Made by a program: the position numbers and the translations under genes. Source: Undaria pinnatifida (lineage: Eukaryota > Sar > Phaeophyceae > Laminariales > Alariaceae). Taken from it: DNA of 64,000 nucleotides. The stretch is taken from contig JABAKD010000019.1 of NCBI GenBank assembly GCA_012845835.1, positions 5,122,994-5,186,993 of the forward strand, in the 5' to 3' direction. Positions within the stretch are counted from its first letter, which is position 1; the number at the start of each line of letters is the position of its first letter. The notes below the pieces were generated by a model. The model was not told the origin of the DNA and searched no databases. It worked only from the letters and a program-made list of their open reading frames with translations. Positions 19,190 through 29,600 of the stretch are shown here, in pieces.

Positions 19190-20200
19190 TTGCATCCGGA
19201 GGTTGCATGCCATACCCTTCCGTCTCTCCTCGCTTTACCTGATACCTGAATATCACATAATACATTGAGGAGCGGTCCCCACAATACCCCTTGACCCTCT
19301 AGTCCAGGGCGCACCGAGACTGCGGGAAAGCCCAGGAAACTTGGGAAATATTGAGGCGCGGTTCCAAAGAAACAACGTGATCCAGGGACCATCGAGGCAG
19401 AGTCAGCTGAAGGTCTACTATTGAAGAGTTTTGTGAGGATGACGCTCAGCTGGTCTCTGGTGGTTGCGGCATCGATGGCAATAGAGGTACACGGCTTTAA
19501 ACAACAAACCGAACGGATACTTTTACTACGAAGAACCGAACGACGAAGAGGAACAAACTCGTCACCCCGCCCCGCCGCACGGTGTATGTATCCGGTGTCC
19601 ATAGCAAGATATACGGTAAACTCGTGCGTGGTGACTGCACACCAACTATCAATAGAGTCGTATGGACCTCAAAGTTCATAATCAACACGCCCCCTCGATG
19701 AAACGTCCGTAGCTAGAGACAGATACACTTGCCTGGTACGATGTTGGCACATGAGTATCAGGGATCAGAATAGGAATTCGATTATCAAGGGTGGCTTTCG
19801 TACATTGGAGGCCGCGCCTAAAATGCTAAAAGGCGTTCAAGCAGGGGGGCAGTCAAGGGGGGAACGAACGGATAAGACGTCAAGGCCCGGAAGCAGGCCA
19901 AGATCGAATATAGATCAATCAACAAGCTAAACACAATGATCGATTATGCTTCAACTTTGTTCAGAAGTTCGTGCCTTCGGAGCTGGAACATCTTACCCTT
20001 TCGTTCCGTCCTCGGTTGCCCCCGCACTTGAATGCTTTAGGGCATATTGAGGAGCGGTCCCCTAAACACTAACTGGTCGCCCAATCCCGCGCGCACCAGA
20101 GTGCGCTGAAGGTCTGCTGCCTGGTGCAGACTTTAGTGTGATATCGCTGTCGCTGAGCTCGTCTCCGGTGTTTACAAAGTCGATGGCGGTTCTGTGCTCC
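19190..20200 (+). pseudogene. Two decayed copies of an FNIP-type leucine-rich repeat sequence
   Basis: Near 19975 the plus strand reads FNFVQKFVPSELEHLTL then PPHLNALGHIEERSP and a stop. Near 19205 it reads AIPFRLSSLYLIP followed by a similar CATTGAGGAGCGGTCCCC. P..L..LTL with FN is the pattern of FNIP repeats, which the ORF at 22.4-23.75 kb carries clearly. A downstream block (AGCTGAAGGTCTACT..AGCTGGTCTCTGGTG) also exists in both copies. I infer degraded relatives of that gene. Confidence 0.4.
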
Positions 20201-22405
20201 TTGACCCAGTCGTGAAGTACTGCACAGCAAGTTGTTGCGATGTGCTTGCCGCGGTTGGAGCAGTTGCGGCCGTCGACGACGCGGTGCGCTCCCCGGTTGT
20301 ATTTTACGTCTTGTCGAACGCGCGAAGCAGGCCTCGGCGAACAGGCAGGCAGCCATTATCTTCGCTTACTTGCTTGCAGTCTCGTCTCGCCAATCTTCAG
20401 CGACGAGGGCGCTGTTTGTACGCCAAAGAGCCAGCGTCGTACGTACGGGCCTCCAGCTACAACTCGTACGCGCGGGGAATACGCCGTACGACGCTATAAA
20501 CACCAGGTAGCGCTTGTACGATGCCGTGTACCATGGCAAATATTTACGCGAGTCAGCCAGCAGAATGTTTCTGGCCGAACGCAAACACGAATGAACTCCA
20601 CCCGAATGTCGTACTGGTAGCGGTAGTCTCCGAAACGTCGTCAATCTCAGCGCAACAGCAACCTAGCCCTCGGCATATCAAATGCCTTGTACCCACGAGC
20701 GTCTCGCCGTCTATCGCAAGATTTACGGTTGCCAGATACACAAATGCGACTACTATTACGCAAGCAACAAATGGTACTGCAGTTTATACCAGGGTACCAG
20801 GTACAGATATACCACGGGACGCAAAGATTTCACAACGCGACACTCGCGCAACCGATGCGGGCTGCAGTTTCATGTTCGTAGCACCTCCTATCGCAGAAAA
20901 CCCACCACATGTCCAAATCCGACAGGGGCAGAGCCGGAGCCGGGCGATCAGCAGGAAAACCTTAAAATCTTCCTTTTTGCCGACTGCTAGCTGCTGACCT
21001 AGACTACTGCTGGCTGCTGGCTAGACTACCCTACTGATGGTTGATGGTGATGATGGTGATGGTGATGGGTGATGGGGGCTGGTTGCATCATGTGTCGGCA
21101 ATCTATCGAGCTGTGATCTTGCGTTTCTTTCAAATAACCCTCACCTTCTCGCGCCAATGAGTTTCCTGAGAGCGAACGCCAAAGCAGGAGGCAGGCTGAG
21201 GCTGGTCACCAGAAGTAGCTGACGCAGGAGTGGCCACCACCGACGCAGCAGCCGAACGAGAGCTTCCATAGGGGACATCAGTCACACAAGTTTTTCGAGG
21301 TACTGGCAGGCACTGTCTGTCCTTTACTGATGAGCTATGTGCTACGGTGTGGTGTGGTGTGTGGTGTGTCCCAAGGGAGAAAGTTGTAAATGTTGTCGGC
21401 GACGCGATGTGGGTTTCGAAACAATTTTGAGGCGTTTTGGTTCGACGAGACTGTCACCTTTACTTGCTGCTTGCTGCTGCCTCAGTCGGCAGCAATGGCA
21501 GGAGTTGCTGGGTGGAGTTAGAGCCTGGGTGCTGCTCACTGTCCACCTGGCCTGGTGCTTTCTCCAGACCTGTATCGCAAGATGGCAAAACGGAGGGGGA
21601 GGAAACGGGCGAGAATCGGTGCGGTCACTGAAGCAACAGGACAACACCGAGTCAGCGGCACAGCAGTCAACCGATTTCCGAGAACCTCGGGTGATAGTCT
21701 TGGTGAGCCTCTTGGCTTTTGTCTCGCCCTGGATGTGATCATTGGATTGAACACACAGCCTTGGTTGCTTACGTGGGCGTGTAGACTGTGTCCCCGACCA
21801 GCCTTGTTCATCTTGGAACCAAGTCATACCGAGTGTGCGACGTGTTTCTGGTAGTTTAAACATAAAATAGCATTATCCTCGACGCAGAAGACAGCTTGAC
21901 GACGGTTGACTCCCACTAAAACCTGATACGAAACGTCGGATTCTGCCAGGGTCGGGTCGCGGGCCGGCAAGGCGCCGCGGGCTCGGGCGGTAGATCTCCT
22001 CTGGCGGGGGGGGCGGCGGCCGCGCCCCCGTGGGTGCCGCGTGTGCGTGCAGCCCTGGCGGCTCAAAGTCGGGGCTGAAACCCGAGGCGTTTTGTCCCCA
22101 GGGGCGAGGCCCCTAGAGCGGAACGAAGCTTGCCAGTTGCATCGAGATAAACTACGAATTACCAATTGTGTATAGCGCCCAGAGGGGTTGCTTTGCACGC
22201 GGGTCCCAGCCAGAATCTTCCAGATTGCACGAATTTTTGTGTGGTGTGCTTGGAGGCGTAGATGTTGAGTGCGCTTCTTGCGTTCGTAGACTCGATTCTG
22301 CTGCCGCGCACGAATAGCGTCAGGCTACCCCTTCCTGCTGCAATTGGCGTTTACTACGCACGACCATAGCTGTAGTTTGCCGGCATCTTGGCTAGCTAAT
22401 CTTCG
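20201..22405. other. Region without a gene I can support
   Basis: Several open frames of 90-170 codons exist on both strands (for example 21342-21863 minus), but none has recognisable domains or splice support. A GATGATGGTGATGG microsatellite lies at 21035-21075. A very GC-rich patch lies at 21950-22080. Confidence 0.45.
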
Positions 22406-23755
22406 TTGAGACCGTTTTTCAATACGGGGGTAACCGTATGTGCCTCCCGACTTGCGCCGAAAACCTCAGTCTCCACCCGAGAGGAAGTAGATGTACCCGC
22501 CCTCGATGCATCACGCCACAATATACTGGTGCCGCTAAATGACCTACGTTGCAGCTGTGGTCTAACACGAACACGTTTTCAGTCTACCCTGTACTGCCGA
22601 CTCCACGTTCAATCTGCACGTGTTCAACCTTACATCACCTATTCACGCCCATGCATACTTGTTTACCTGTACATGCCAGGCTCGCGCTTGCCAGCCGAAT
22701 CCAGACCCCAGCCGGGGCAAATTCCAGCTAGGGCCAGCCCCCGGCCGGCGAGCGCATCAGTCTCGGAAACAGTCCTCCTGCTCCTCGCCCAGTCCGGCCT
22801 AGTCGCCTCCTGGGCCTTAGGGGCCGAGCTGCAGCTTGCGTCTCTCGCGGTCTGCGAAGCGTGCCGCAGCTGCGTTCCAACAAGCGTTCGTGTAACCAAG
22901 GAGACTCCGAGCTACGTGTGGACCCGCGACTATCAAAATTATCGGGAGGAAAGGGGGGCGGGTACCGACAGCCGCGGGAAGTATGTAGGGCGAGGTTGGA
23001 GTACCCGTGGACGCCATGGTAAGGGCATCGGCGGCGGTGGCGGTGATTGTGATAGAGGAGGGAGAGGAGCTAGAGAATGCGCCCATGACGGCGCCGGAAG
23101 TGCGAACAACAGCAGCAGCGACGGTGCATCTCGGCTCCCACCCCTTCAAATATCGAGCTTGACCTGGGAACGCCCGGCGGCACAGCTAGGCGATGGCAGC
23201 CTCCTCCCGGCATGCTTGAGAGAACTCACATTCGACCGGGAGTTCAACAAGAAGCTGGATGGCTTTAAGTGGCCACCAAGATTGGAACGGGTGACGTTCG
23301 GGTCCAAGTTCAACCGCGATATAGCCGGTGCGGGAGCGAGGGAGGGGGCGGTGGGGGGGGCAGGGGCGAGGAGGGGGGCGGGTGCTTGGGGAGGGATTGC
23401 CTGCAAGCTCCCCGATAGCCTGGTGGAGCTCACGTTCGGCAAGCAGTTCAACAAGCCGCTCCCGGAAAGATTGCCGGCAAGGCTAACACACCTCACCCTT
23501 GGAAGAAATTTCCGTCGCTCGCTGCGCGCGGTGGTGTGGCCCTCGGGACTTAAGGTGGTTAAGTTCGGGGAGGCTATGCTGGGGCGGCCCCCGTCCGTAT
23601 CAGGGGTAGAGTCGGTGCTGGGGCTCGCGTGGCCCGCCGGGTTGGATAGGGTCGAGTTTTGCGCAAATGGGAACGCGGTAGCAACCTTAAGGGGCGGAAA
23701 AGTGGAATGGGATCGCGGCGGCAATCGCCCATCCGAGTTGGGGGGGTCGGACTAG
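22406..23755 (+). CDS. FNIP/leucine-rich repeat protein
   Basis: The C-terminal half of this 449-codon frame holds about five FNIP-type repeats, consensus LPxxLxxLTFGxxFNxxL. These are LPACLRELTFDREFNKKL, PPRLERVTFGSKFNRDI, LPDSLVELTFGKQFNKPL, LPARLTHLTLGRNFRRSL and PSGLKVVKFGEAM. A Gly/Ala insert (AGAGAREGAVGGAGARRG) interrupts repeats two and three. FNIP repeats are LRR-like and abundant in Dictyostelium and, from memory, in brown algae; they are presumed to bind proteins. The first roughly 150 residues look less like coding sequence, so the true start is probably internal or in an upstream exon. The region around residues 190-245 is low complexity. It ends in a stop at 23753-23755. Decayed relatives lie 3 kb upstream. 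Confidence 0.65.
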   Translation: MRPFFNTGVTVCASRLAPKTSVSTREEVDVPALDASRHNILVPLNDLRCSCGLTRTRFQSTLYCRLHVQSARVQPYITYSRPCILVYLYMPGSRLPAESRPQPGQIPARASPRPASASVSETVLLLLAQSGLVASWALGAELQLASLAVCEACRSCVPTSVRVTKETPSYVWTRDYQNYREERGAGTDSRGKYVGRGWSTRGRHGKGIGGGGGDCDRGGRGARECAHDGAGSANNSSSDGASRLPPLQISSLTWERPAAQLGDGSLLPACLRELTFDREFNKKLDGFKWPPRLERVTFGSKFNRDIAGAGAREGAVGGAGARRGAGAWGGIACKLPDSLVELTFGKQFNKPLPERLPARLTHLTLGRNFRRSLRAVVWPSGLKVVKFGEAMLGRPPSVSGVESVLGLAWPAGLDRVEFCANGNAVATLRGGKVEWDRGGNRPSELGGSD

Positions 23756-23759
23756 GCGG

Positions 23760-24040
23760 TTAGTGCGACAGTTACCGTGCGAGCCGTCGTGCTGTCTTGT
23801 CCGGGGTGGTTGGTTTCTGTTACTATGTTGGGGGCAGGCCTGGGCGTTTTGCGTCCGGTACAGTATAGGACGGGCTGGTTTGGTTTGTACAGTATAGCGA
23901 GATAAGATTACCCCCTCTAGAACTGCACCCAATTCTTGGGCGCTAAATGCTTGCGGGCTGGCTCGAAACAAAGGAAAATGTTTTCACGTTTCTTATCGTT
24001 ATGGCACTCGCGTTGAAGTGGGTTTGCATCAGAGGAAGGA
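23760..24040. other. Region after the FNIP gene
   Basis: GTACAGTATAGGACGGG and GTACAGTATAGCGAG are repeated at about 23868 and 23888. No gene was seen. Confidence 0.5.
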
Positions 24041-24184
24041 TGTTTTACTCGTTATAACAGGTACCGGGTTTCTCGTTTTGTAGCGAAGTAGCGGAACTGA
24101 GAGCAGGAGGGAGGGTGTTTTACGCGTTATAACAGGTACCGGGTTTCTCGTTTTGTAGCAGCGGAACTGAGAGCAAGGGAGGAG
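24041..24184. repeat. 75 bp tandem duplication
   Basis: Both units contain TGTTTTAC(T/G)CGTTATAACAGG, TACCGGGTTTCTCGTTTTGT and AGCGGAACTGAGAGCA. They are nearly identical apart from an 8 bp indel. Confidence 0.9.
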
Positions 24185-24813
24185 TCGCTTGACTTTGCGT
24201 TTGTTCACAAGAAGCTCAAGCTTGTGATGACCTGGGCGATAAATCAATTTTGGGCTCGCCCAAAAGTAAGGGAGGCTTTACTCGCTATGTACTCGTGTGG
24301 AAGCGGGTGCGCACGAGAGTAAGGGTTCTTGTCGAAGCGGTGTGGAAATCAAAGCGAGGCAGAGGAGGAGTCACTTGATCTCGCATATATTCGCACCAAG
24401 CTCCACGACAACCAGGTCGATACACCCATCGCGGGCTGGCACAAAAATGCTTTGTGTATGACACTCTTGAAGCGGGCGGTGGGCGTCGTCGGGAGGACGA
24501 AGAGTGGGGGCAAGAGCGTGACGATGCCCCTCCCGCGCCGCACACGCGCCTCGTTTTATAAAAAAATAAAGATAGTGTACATCAACACTGTAACGGCTGG
24601 CGGATAGACTGACTGAGAAGCAGTCGGTCACACAAACGGACAGCATGTTTTTTTATTGACCTTCTTTGAGCCTTCGGGGGAGGGCTGTCGAAAAACAAAT
24701 TACTTGATTCAGGTTTGGCAAAACGGAGATGCCCTTTCCGCTGGAGTGAGGGGGTGTGTCCGACGTGCAAGAGAAAAAAAGGAGGTATATGACACGCGCG
24801 CAGCATGATGGAA

Positions 24814-25055
24814 ACGTGCTACGATAGCGAGGTGCACCCAATATTTTACTGAGGCTCCTCACAGGGGGAACTCTCTCCTCCACCCAAAAACCGACTTCTG
24901 AAGGAAGTGAAAGTGCTTGCGCCCGATGAACAATCCCACGGCCTCGAGGTAGGTATACAAGAAACCATATATTGCTAACAAGAACGCCATTCTGACGATT
25001 TTCGGTTGACCCCGTTGGGGCTTCAGAGAGGAAAAGCTGACCAATAAAGCTGACG
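24814..25055 (-). mobile_element. MITE family, copy 2 (degraded)
   Basis: The left end ACGTGCTACGATAGCGAGGT matches the family terminus. CAATCCCACGGCCTCGAGGT corresponds to the shared middle block in reverse. TTCTGACGATTTTCGGTTGA and GGGGCTTC correspond to the other end. The right terminus is poorly kept. Confidence 0.6.
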
Positions 25056-25175
25056 TTCACAGCGTCGACCTTTCGAAGCAACGTGGCGCTGCTTGGATGT
25101 TGGCGATGCAGTTCGTGTCCGAACCGCGATAATACAACAAGATGCACTGCCACATGATCGCATTGGTACTGCTGC

Positions 25176-25409
25176 TCACTGACGGAGACGGTGGATAGCA
25201 TCGCAGCACCTGTCATGTATTTGGTCGTCGCACCCGGGCTCCAAAAGGGCTAAGGAGTCCCAATCATCCAGAAAGGATTCTAGCCAAAAAACGCACTCTT
25301 CATCGTAGCGCGCGTCGATTGTGCTTGTACGTGTTGTACGTTCCTCCAGGACGGCTGGTAAGATCGCACTTTCTTGTTGTGTTGTTTGGCTGATATGCAT
25401 TGGCGCCAA
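25176..25409 (-). CDS. Hypothetical ORF, 77 aa, doubtful
   Basis: An acidic frame reads ECVFWLESFLDDWDSLALLE near its middle, which looks more protein-like than its neighbours. I recognise no family. It overlaps the 5' end of another open frame and has no clear splice context. Confidence 0.2.
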   Translation of the reverse strand: MAPMHISQTTQQESAILPAVLEERTTRTSTIDARYDEECVFWLESFLDDWDSLALLEPGCDDQIHDRCCDAIHRLRQ

Positions 25410-25802
25410 AGAAGTTAAATAGGCAAAACATCAGCGAACGCGAAGTCAACCGTAACCAAATTGAAGCTTTTTTTCAGGCGACCGCCCGCAGCAAAAAAAA
25501 CACACACCAGACGCTAGTATTACACCCGCGCGGGAAATATGTTGCATGCAAGCCCCAACGGGCGCTTCAACGGTGGCACTCGTGCCCAACGGTCTCCCAA
25601 CGGTCACCCAGCAGCAAACGTGTCACAACACGGCAGTTTCGGCCCTTCAACCGTTTTGGAGATTCAGAAGAGTGAAATGCAGAAACGAAATGACGATTTC
25701 GAAAATCAACCACGAGAAGAAACCCGGGCTGTGGGGTGTCTGCCCTTACGGCAATGTAAGGAGGTGTACGACTAGCGTCAAGCCTGGTGATACATTGGGT
25801 GC

Positions 25803-25875
25803 CCCGATTTAAGAGTATCTCGTGACAAGCCGAAACTAGCGCTCTTAATTACACATTGCTCTTTTCTAGTTAGTC
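25803..25875 (+). repeat. Dispersed repeat, about 65 bp, copy 2 of 2
   Basis: It contains GTGACAAGCCGAAAC, GCGCTCTTAATTACACATTG and CTCTTTTCTAG, matching 13738-13802. Nothing else in the window matches. Confidence 0.7.
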
Positions 25876-26321
25876 ACCCGACAGCAAACAAGTCGGAACA
25901 CGACAATTTTGGTATTTTGGCGGTCGATCTATGGGTACTCTCTCCACCAAAAAGAGTATACTACGAGACGACGGTCGATCGCCACAGGCCGAAACTGCCG
26001 CGTCCTGAGATATTCAACCAACAGTCGCCCGACGGTTGCCCAGCAGTCGCCAAGCCGTCACATCAACACGAAGCGATCGCGCTTTCGCATGGCGCGTTTG
26101 CGGATTCCTCCTACTCCTACCCCTCGCCCTCTCGATAGGCCAAAAAAGCAAAAACCGCCGATAAATGATACTTATGTGGCGTGTAAATTAAGCGCCGCAA
26201 TGGCTCGGAGCAGCTATGAGTATGCACAGGCTCCAAGCACGGCACTACTCGTGATGCTACTGCAGCATACAAAAACTACTAGCATCCATCTACTACAGTA
26301 TAAATAACACCATTATTAACA

Positions 26322-26440
26322 CACCGTTCGGAGCCTGTCGCTATCAGCACGCACTATTTAGGGGGGAAACTACTCGGATTTAGTGTGGGATAATTTTCCG
26401 GTATTACAAGGGCTAACGCTTGATTCTCCGGCACAATATG
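26322..26440 (-). repeat. Echo of the last NEDD1 exon, downstream of its stop
   Basis: On the minus strand GTGCCGGAGAATCAAGCGTT corresponds to GTGGCGGAGAACCAGGCGTT of the exon. GCTGATAGCGACAGGCTCCG then corresponds to GCTGAGAATGACAGACTCCG, and the stop is kept as TAA. The two blocks are contiguous in the exon but are separated here by about 60 bp. Confidence 0.75.
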
Positions 26441-26493
26441 GAGTGCCAAGCATTTAAAGACCGTATGAATGACACGACACCGTTTGTGGTCTA

Positions 26494-26601
26494 CTAATAC
26501 ACTCTTCGGAGTCTGTCATTCTCAGCCCTCAACGCCTGGTTCTCCGCCACAAGACCTCCCAAGCGCTCCTCGAAGCCCGCCAACGCCGACGATTGCTCGT
26601 C
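26494..26601 (-). CDS. NEDD1 exon 9 (terminal), heptad helix
   Basis: The acceptor is CGCGCAG|GACGAG, then 35 codons and TAG. It reads DEQSSALAGFEERL, GGLVAENQALRAENDRLRR and VY. The family ends in a near-identical pattern (LVAEIERLREENKRLR..). A leucine-zipper helix is predicted by eye. Confidence 0.88.
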   Translation of the reverse strand, partial: DEQSSALAGFEERLGGLVAENQALRAENDRLRRVY

Positions 26602-29600
26602 CTGCGCGGAGAAGGACGGACGACCGGACAAATCGCACCAGGGCTTGTAAAATCGGGGATTGCTGTGGTAACTCGCTGTGGATCAACATATGGGAAATCC
26701 TTGCGTCTGATGCCCGTATGATGCACTCAAAGAGTTGGTATGTTGAATATGACTTATTCCACATGACCCTAAAACGCGATCATATTCCAGAACCCAACGA
26801 TAACATTCCCGGATAGGTCTAGTCACCCGCGCGTGTCTATCATACAAGTGTTAATGGAATATTTATAGGTAGCCTCCTACGTATTCCGACAAGGGCGACC
26901 TCCGAGGGAGAGGGAGGGGCGAATGGCACAGAGCTCGAATTTCCGCCAGGGCGGCAGGGGAAAGTTAAATGAATAGCCTTCGTCGGGACCTACTGCTGTT
27001 GCCTGTAGCATTTATCTGAGAATGCGTTACAGCATTAGCAGTAACAGCAATAGAAGCAGCGGTAGAAATAGAAATGGAAATATCCCTCGTTGTTTGTCTG
27101 TCTTCCTGCCTGACTTTCTTCCTACCCCCCTACCCCTCTACATCCCTATATATCCCTATATTTGCCGGCCGTACCAGAAATTTCAAAAAAAACGATTCGA
27201 AGCTGGCACCCATATGCAAGAGAGTGCGCACAAGATGCCGAAGTCCGTCTCACAAGAGCTTCTTAGTAGGATGCAGCCCGCCCTTGATGCGACTCACCAA
27301 ACACCTCACGGCGCTTAGCGCTTGGTGAACCCGATGTCTGCTTGGTCTGTGGAAACCCGACGGGCTCCGTCCCAACATCGCAGGGATGCGTGGGTCTACG
27401 GCCATACGACTACGGCTATGCACGAAATGAGGACATCCCCCCGCCCCCCCATCCGTGCTCTCTCTCTCCCTCCCTCCCTCCCTCTAGATATCTGTGTAGT
27501 GCTCCCCGTTTGTCTCACTATCTTTCGAACCATCGCCCTCTCTCGCTCCGCCCTTCTCTCAACCTTTATCCCTCTCCCTCTCTCGGCTGCTTTCCCTCCG
27601 GGTCTCCTTTTTATCTGGCGTATTACCGCCGTGGCATCCCACATCATGCAGAGGCCTCGATTAAACCGCAATGTCGCATAAAACGCATCAGGTATCAGGA
27701 ACGAATTGATACTACTGCCTGCAGGTAATCCTACACAAACCGGCGGCACGTACCTGTAGGGAGTGAAACTGTCGAAGCATGTCGACGTGTAGATTGCGCA
27801 TCTCATGCCGCAGATCCTCCCTAAGGCTCGACACATGGCTCGACAGGATCTGCTCGAGAACGGACCTAGCGAAAGCGCCAGTTCACGCGCCCAACGAGAC
27901 AAAAAAACACACAAAATACAAGCGACGCAAAAAAAAAACGTGAGGTAAGTCGCGAGTAGGTGGGATGCGGGGGAATGGAGTGGGGAAGCGTGGGGTGAGG
28001 TAGGGTAGTGGGGTGAGGTAGGGTAGGGTGGGGTGGGGTGGGGTGGAGTGGGGTGGAGTGGGGTAGGGCCGGGTGGGTGGGGTGGGGTGGGGTGGGGTGG
28101 GGTGGGATGGAGATGAGGGGGTGGAATAAGGCATAGAACCGATGGAGACGGAGAAGCGGACGGGGGGGGGGGGGGGGGGCAGAGAGGGAGAGGGCGAAGG
28201 CAGGCAGGTGGAGAAAACAAGGAGCGAGAGTGGAGAGGGAGAGAGATAAAGAGAGGGAGAGGAAAAAGGAAAACGGGAGAGACAGCGCGAAACATCACGT
28301 GAAAGCAAAAGAGTGGTAATAGTAGAGAGAAAGAGAGCGAAAAAGAGAGTTCTCGTGAACCGAAGTAGGCACAAAACGGTCGGGATCTATATGCTCCGAG
28401 CGCAAGACTCCTCCCTGCCCGAACCAACTCCCACTTCACACCACTCACCGCTCGCCGCACCACGCCCGACACAGCCACCCATACCCCGGAGGCCAACCGA
28501 GAAGACACCGACTCAACCCACACCAGCACCCTTCCACCACCCTTCCCCAGAGCAAAAAAAGGGTCAAAGTTGACTTGATTTTTTATTTTCCGTACGAATA
28601 CAAACTGTAACACCCCCAAATCTCTCTAGCACCGCGCCCACCTGTCCACCGATATCAAGCGTCCACCCGCCGTGCCATCCGCTGTTTCCAGCCCACCCCA
28701 CGCTCCACCCGCCTCTGCTGCCGCTGCCTGTGCGGGCAGCGCGGGCTGCGCGGCACCCGTTGGGGGGGTGTGAAGCCCATCGCCAAGAAGGGGCGGTTTT
28801 CTCGGGGCACGGGAGGGAGACCCCGGACGGTCCGACAACCCGTCGTCGTCGCCGTCGAACCCGCCGCCGCCGACGCCACGGCCGACACCACCATCGCTCT
28901 CCCGCCCCCTTTCCCTCGAGCTTAACCCTGACGCGGACGAAGAAAAACTATAAAGTTGTTGTTCGTCGTCGTACGAGCCCTCTTTCTTTGACTGCAACTG
29001 GCGTTGGCGGTCCGACAAGGACAGCGACAGTAGGGCCGACGACGACGACAATGCTCGGTCTCGACGCGAAGATGACGGGGTCCGCATCTCCGCTGCCGCC
29101 CGGTCGTTCTTCGACGGGGTTCGCAGTACCGCCGATTGGGGGAGCTCCCACTCGTCCTCTCCAACCGGCGCTATCGCGCCACCACCGCCACCGCCGCTAC
29201 CACGTTTGCCGCTGCCATCGCCCTCCCACCGTTGTCGATCGGAACCTGCCGGGTGTTCCCCTTCGGGCCCTACGGCACGGAACTCGGGGTTGCCGTATTC
29301 CCGGTTCACCGCGGGGGCGTCACCGCGCGACCCCCTCGCCGTCGTCGGCGCCGCCGACGCGCCGTGTCGTTCGCTCCGCTCCCTCCGATTGCTTCGATCA
29401 CTGTTCGCACGCCGAAGGCCTCCATTCACGCCTTCACGCTCCTCCCGCCTCGTTTCCTCGTACCGCCCCGACCCAAGCCGCCGCAAACCCTTCTCCGCCG
29501 CCGCCGCCCTCGCCTCCGCCGCGGTGGCAGCTGACTCTGCTGCCGCCGCCGCCGCTGACTCCAGTGCCAGACCTGACTTACTCCCCCCTCTTACCACTGC

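Noticed and set aside
27396-28619. 407-codon minus-strand frame rich in Ser, Leu and Pro
   Set aside because: It runs through NEDD1 intron 7, exon 8 in the wrong frame and simple repeats. The true frame of exon 8 is different and matches NEDD1.
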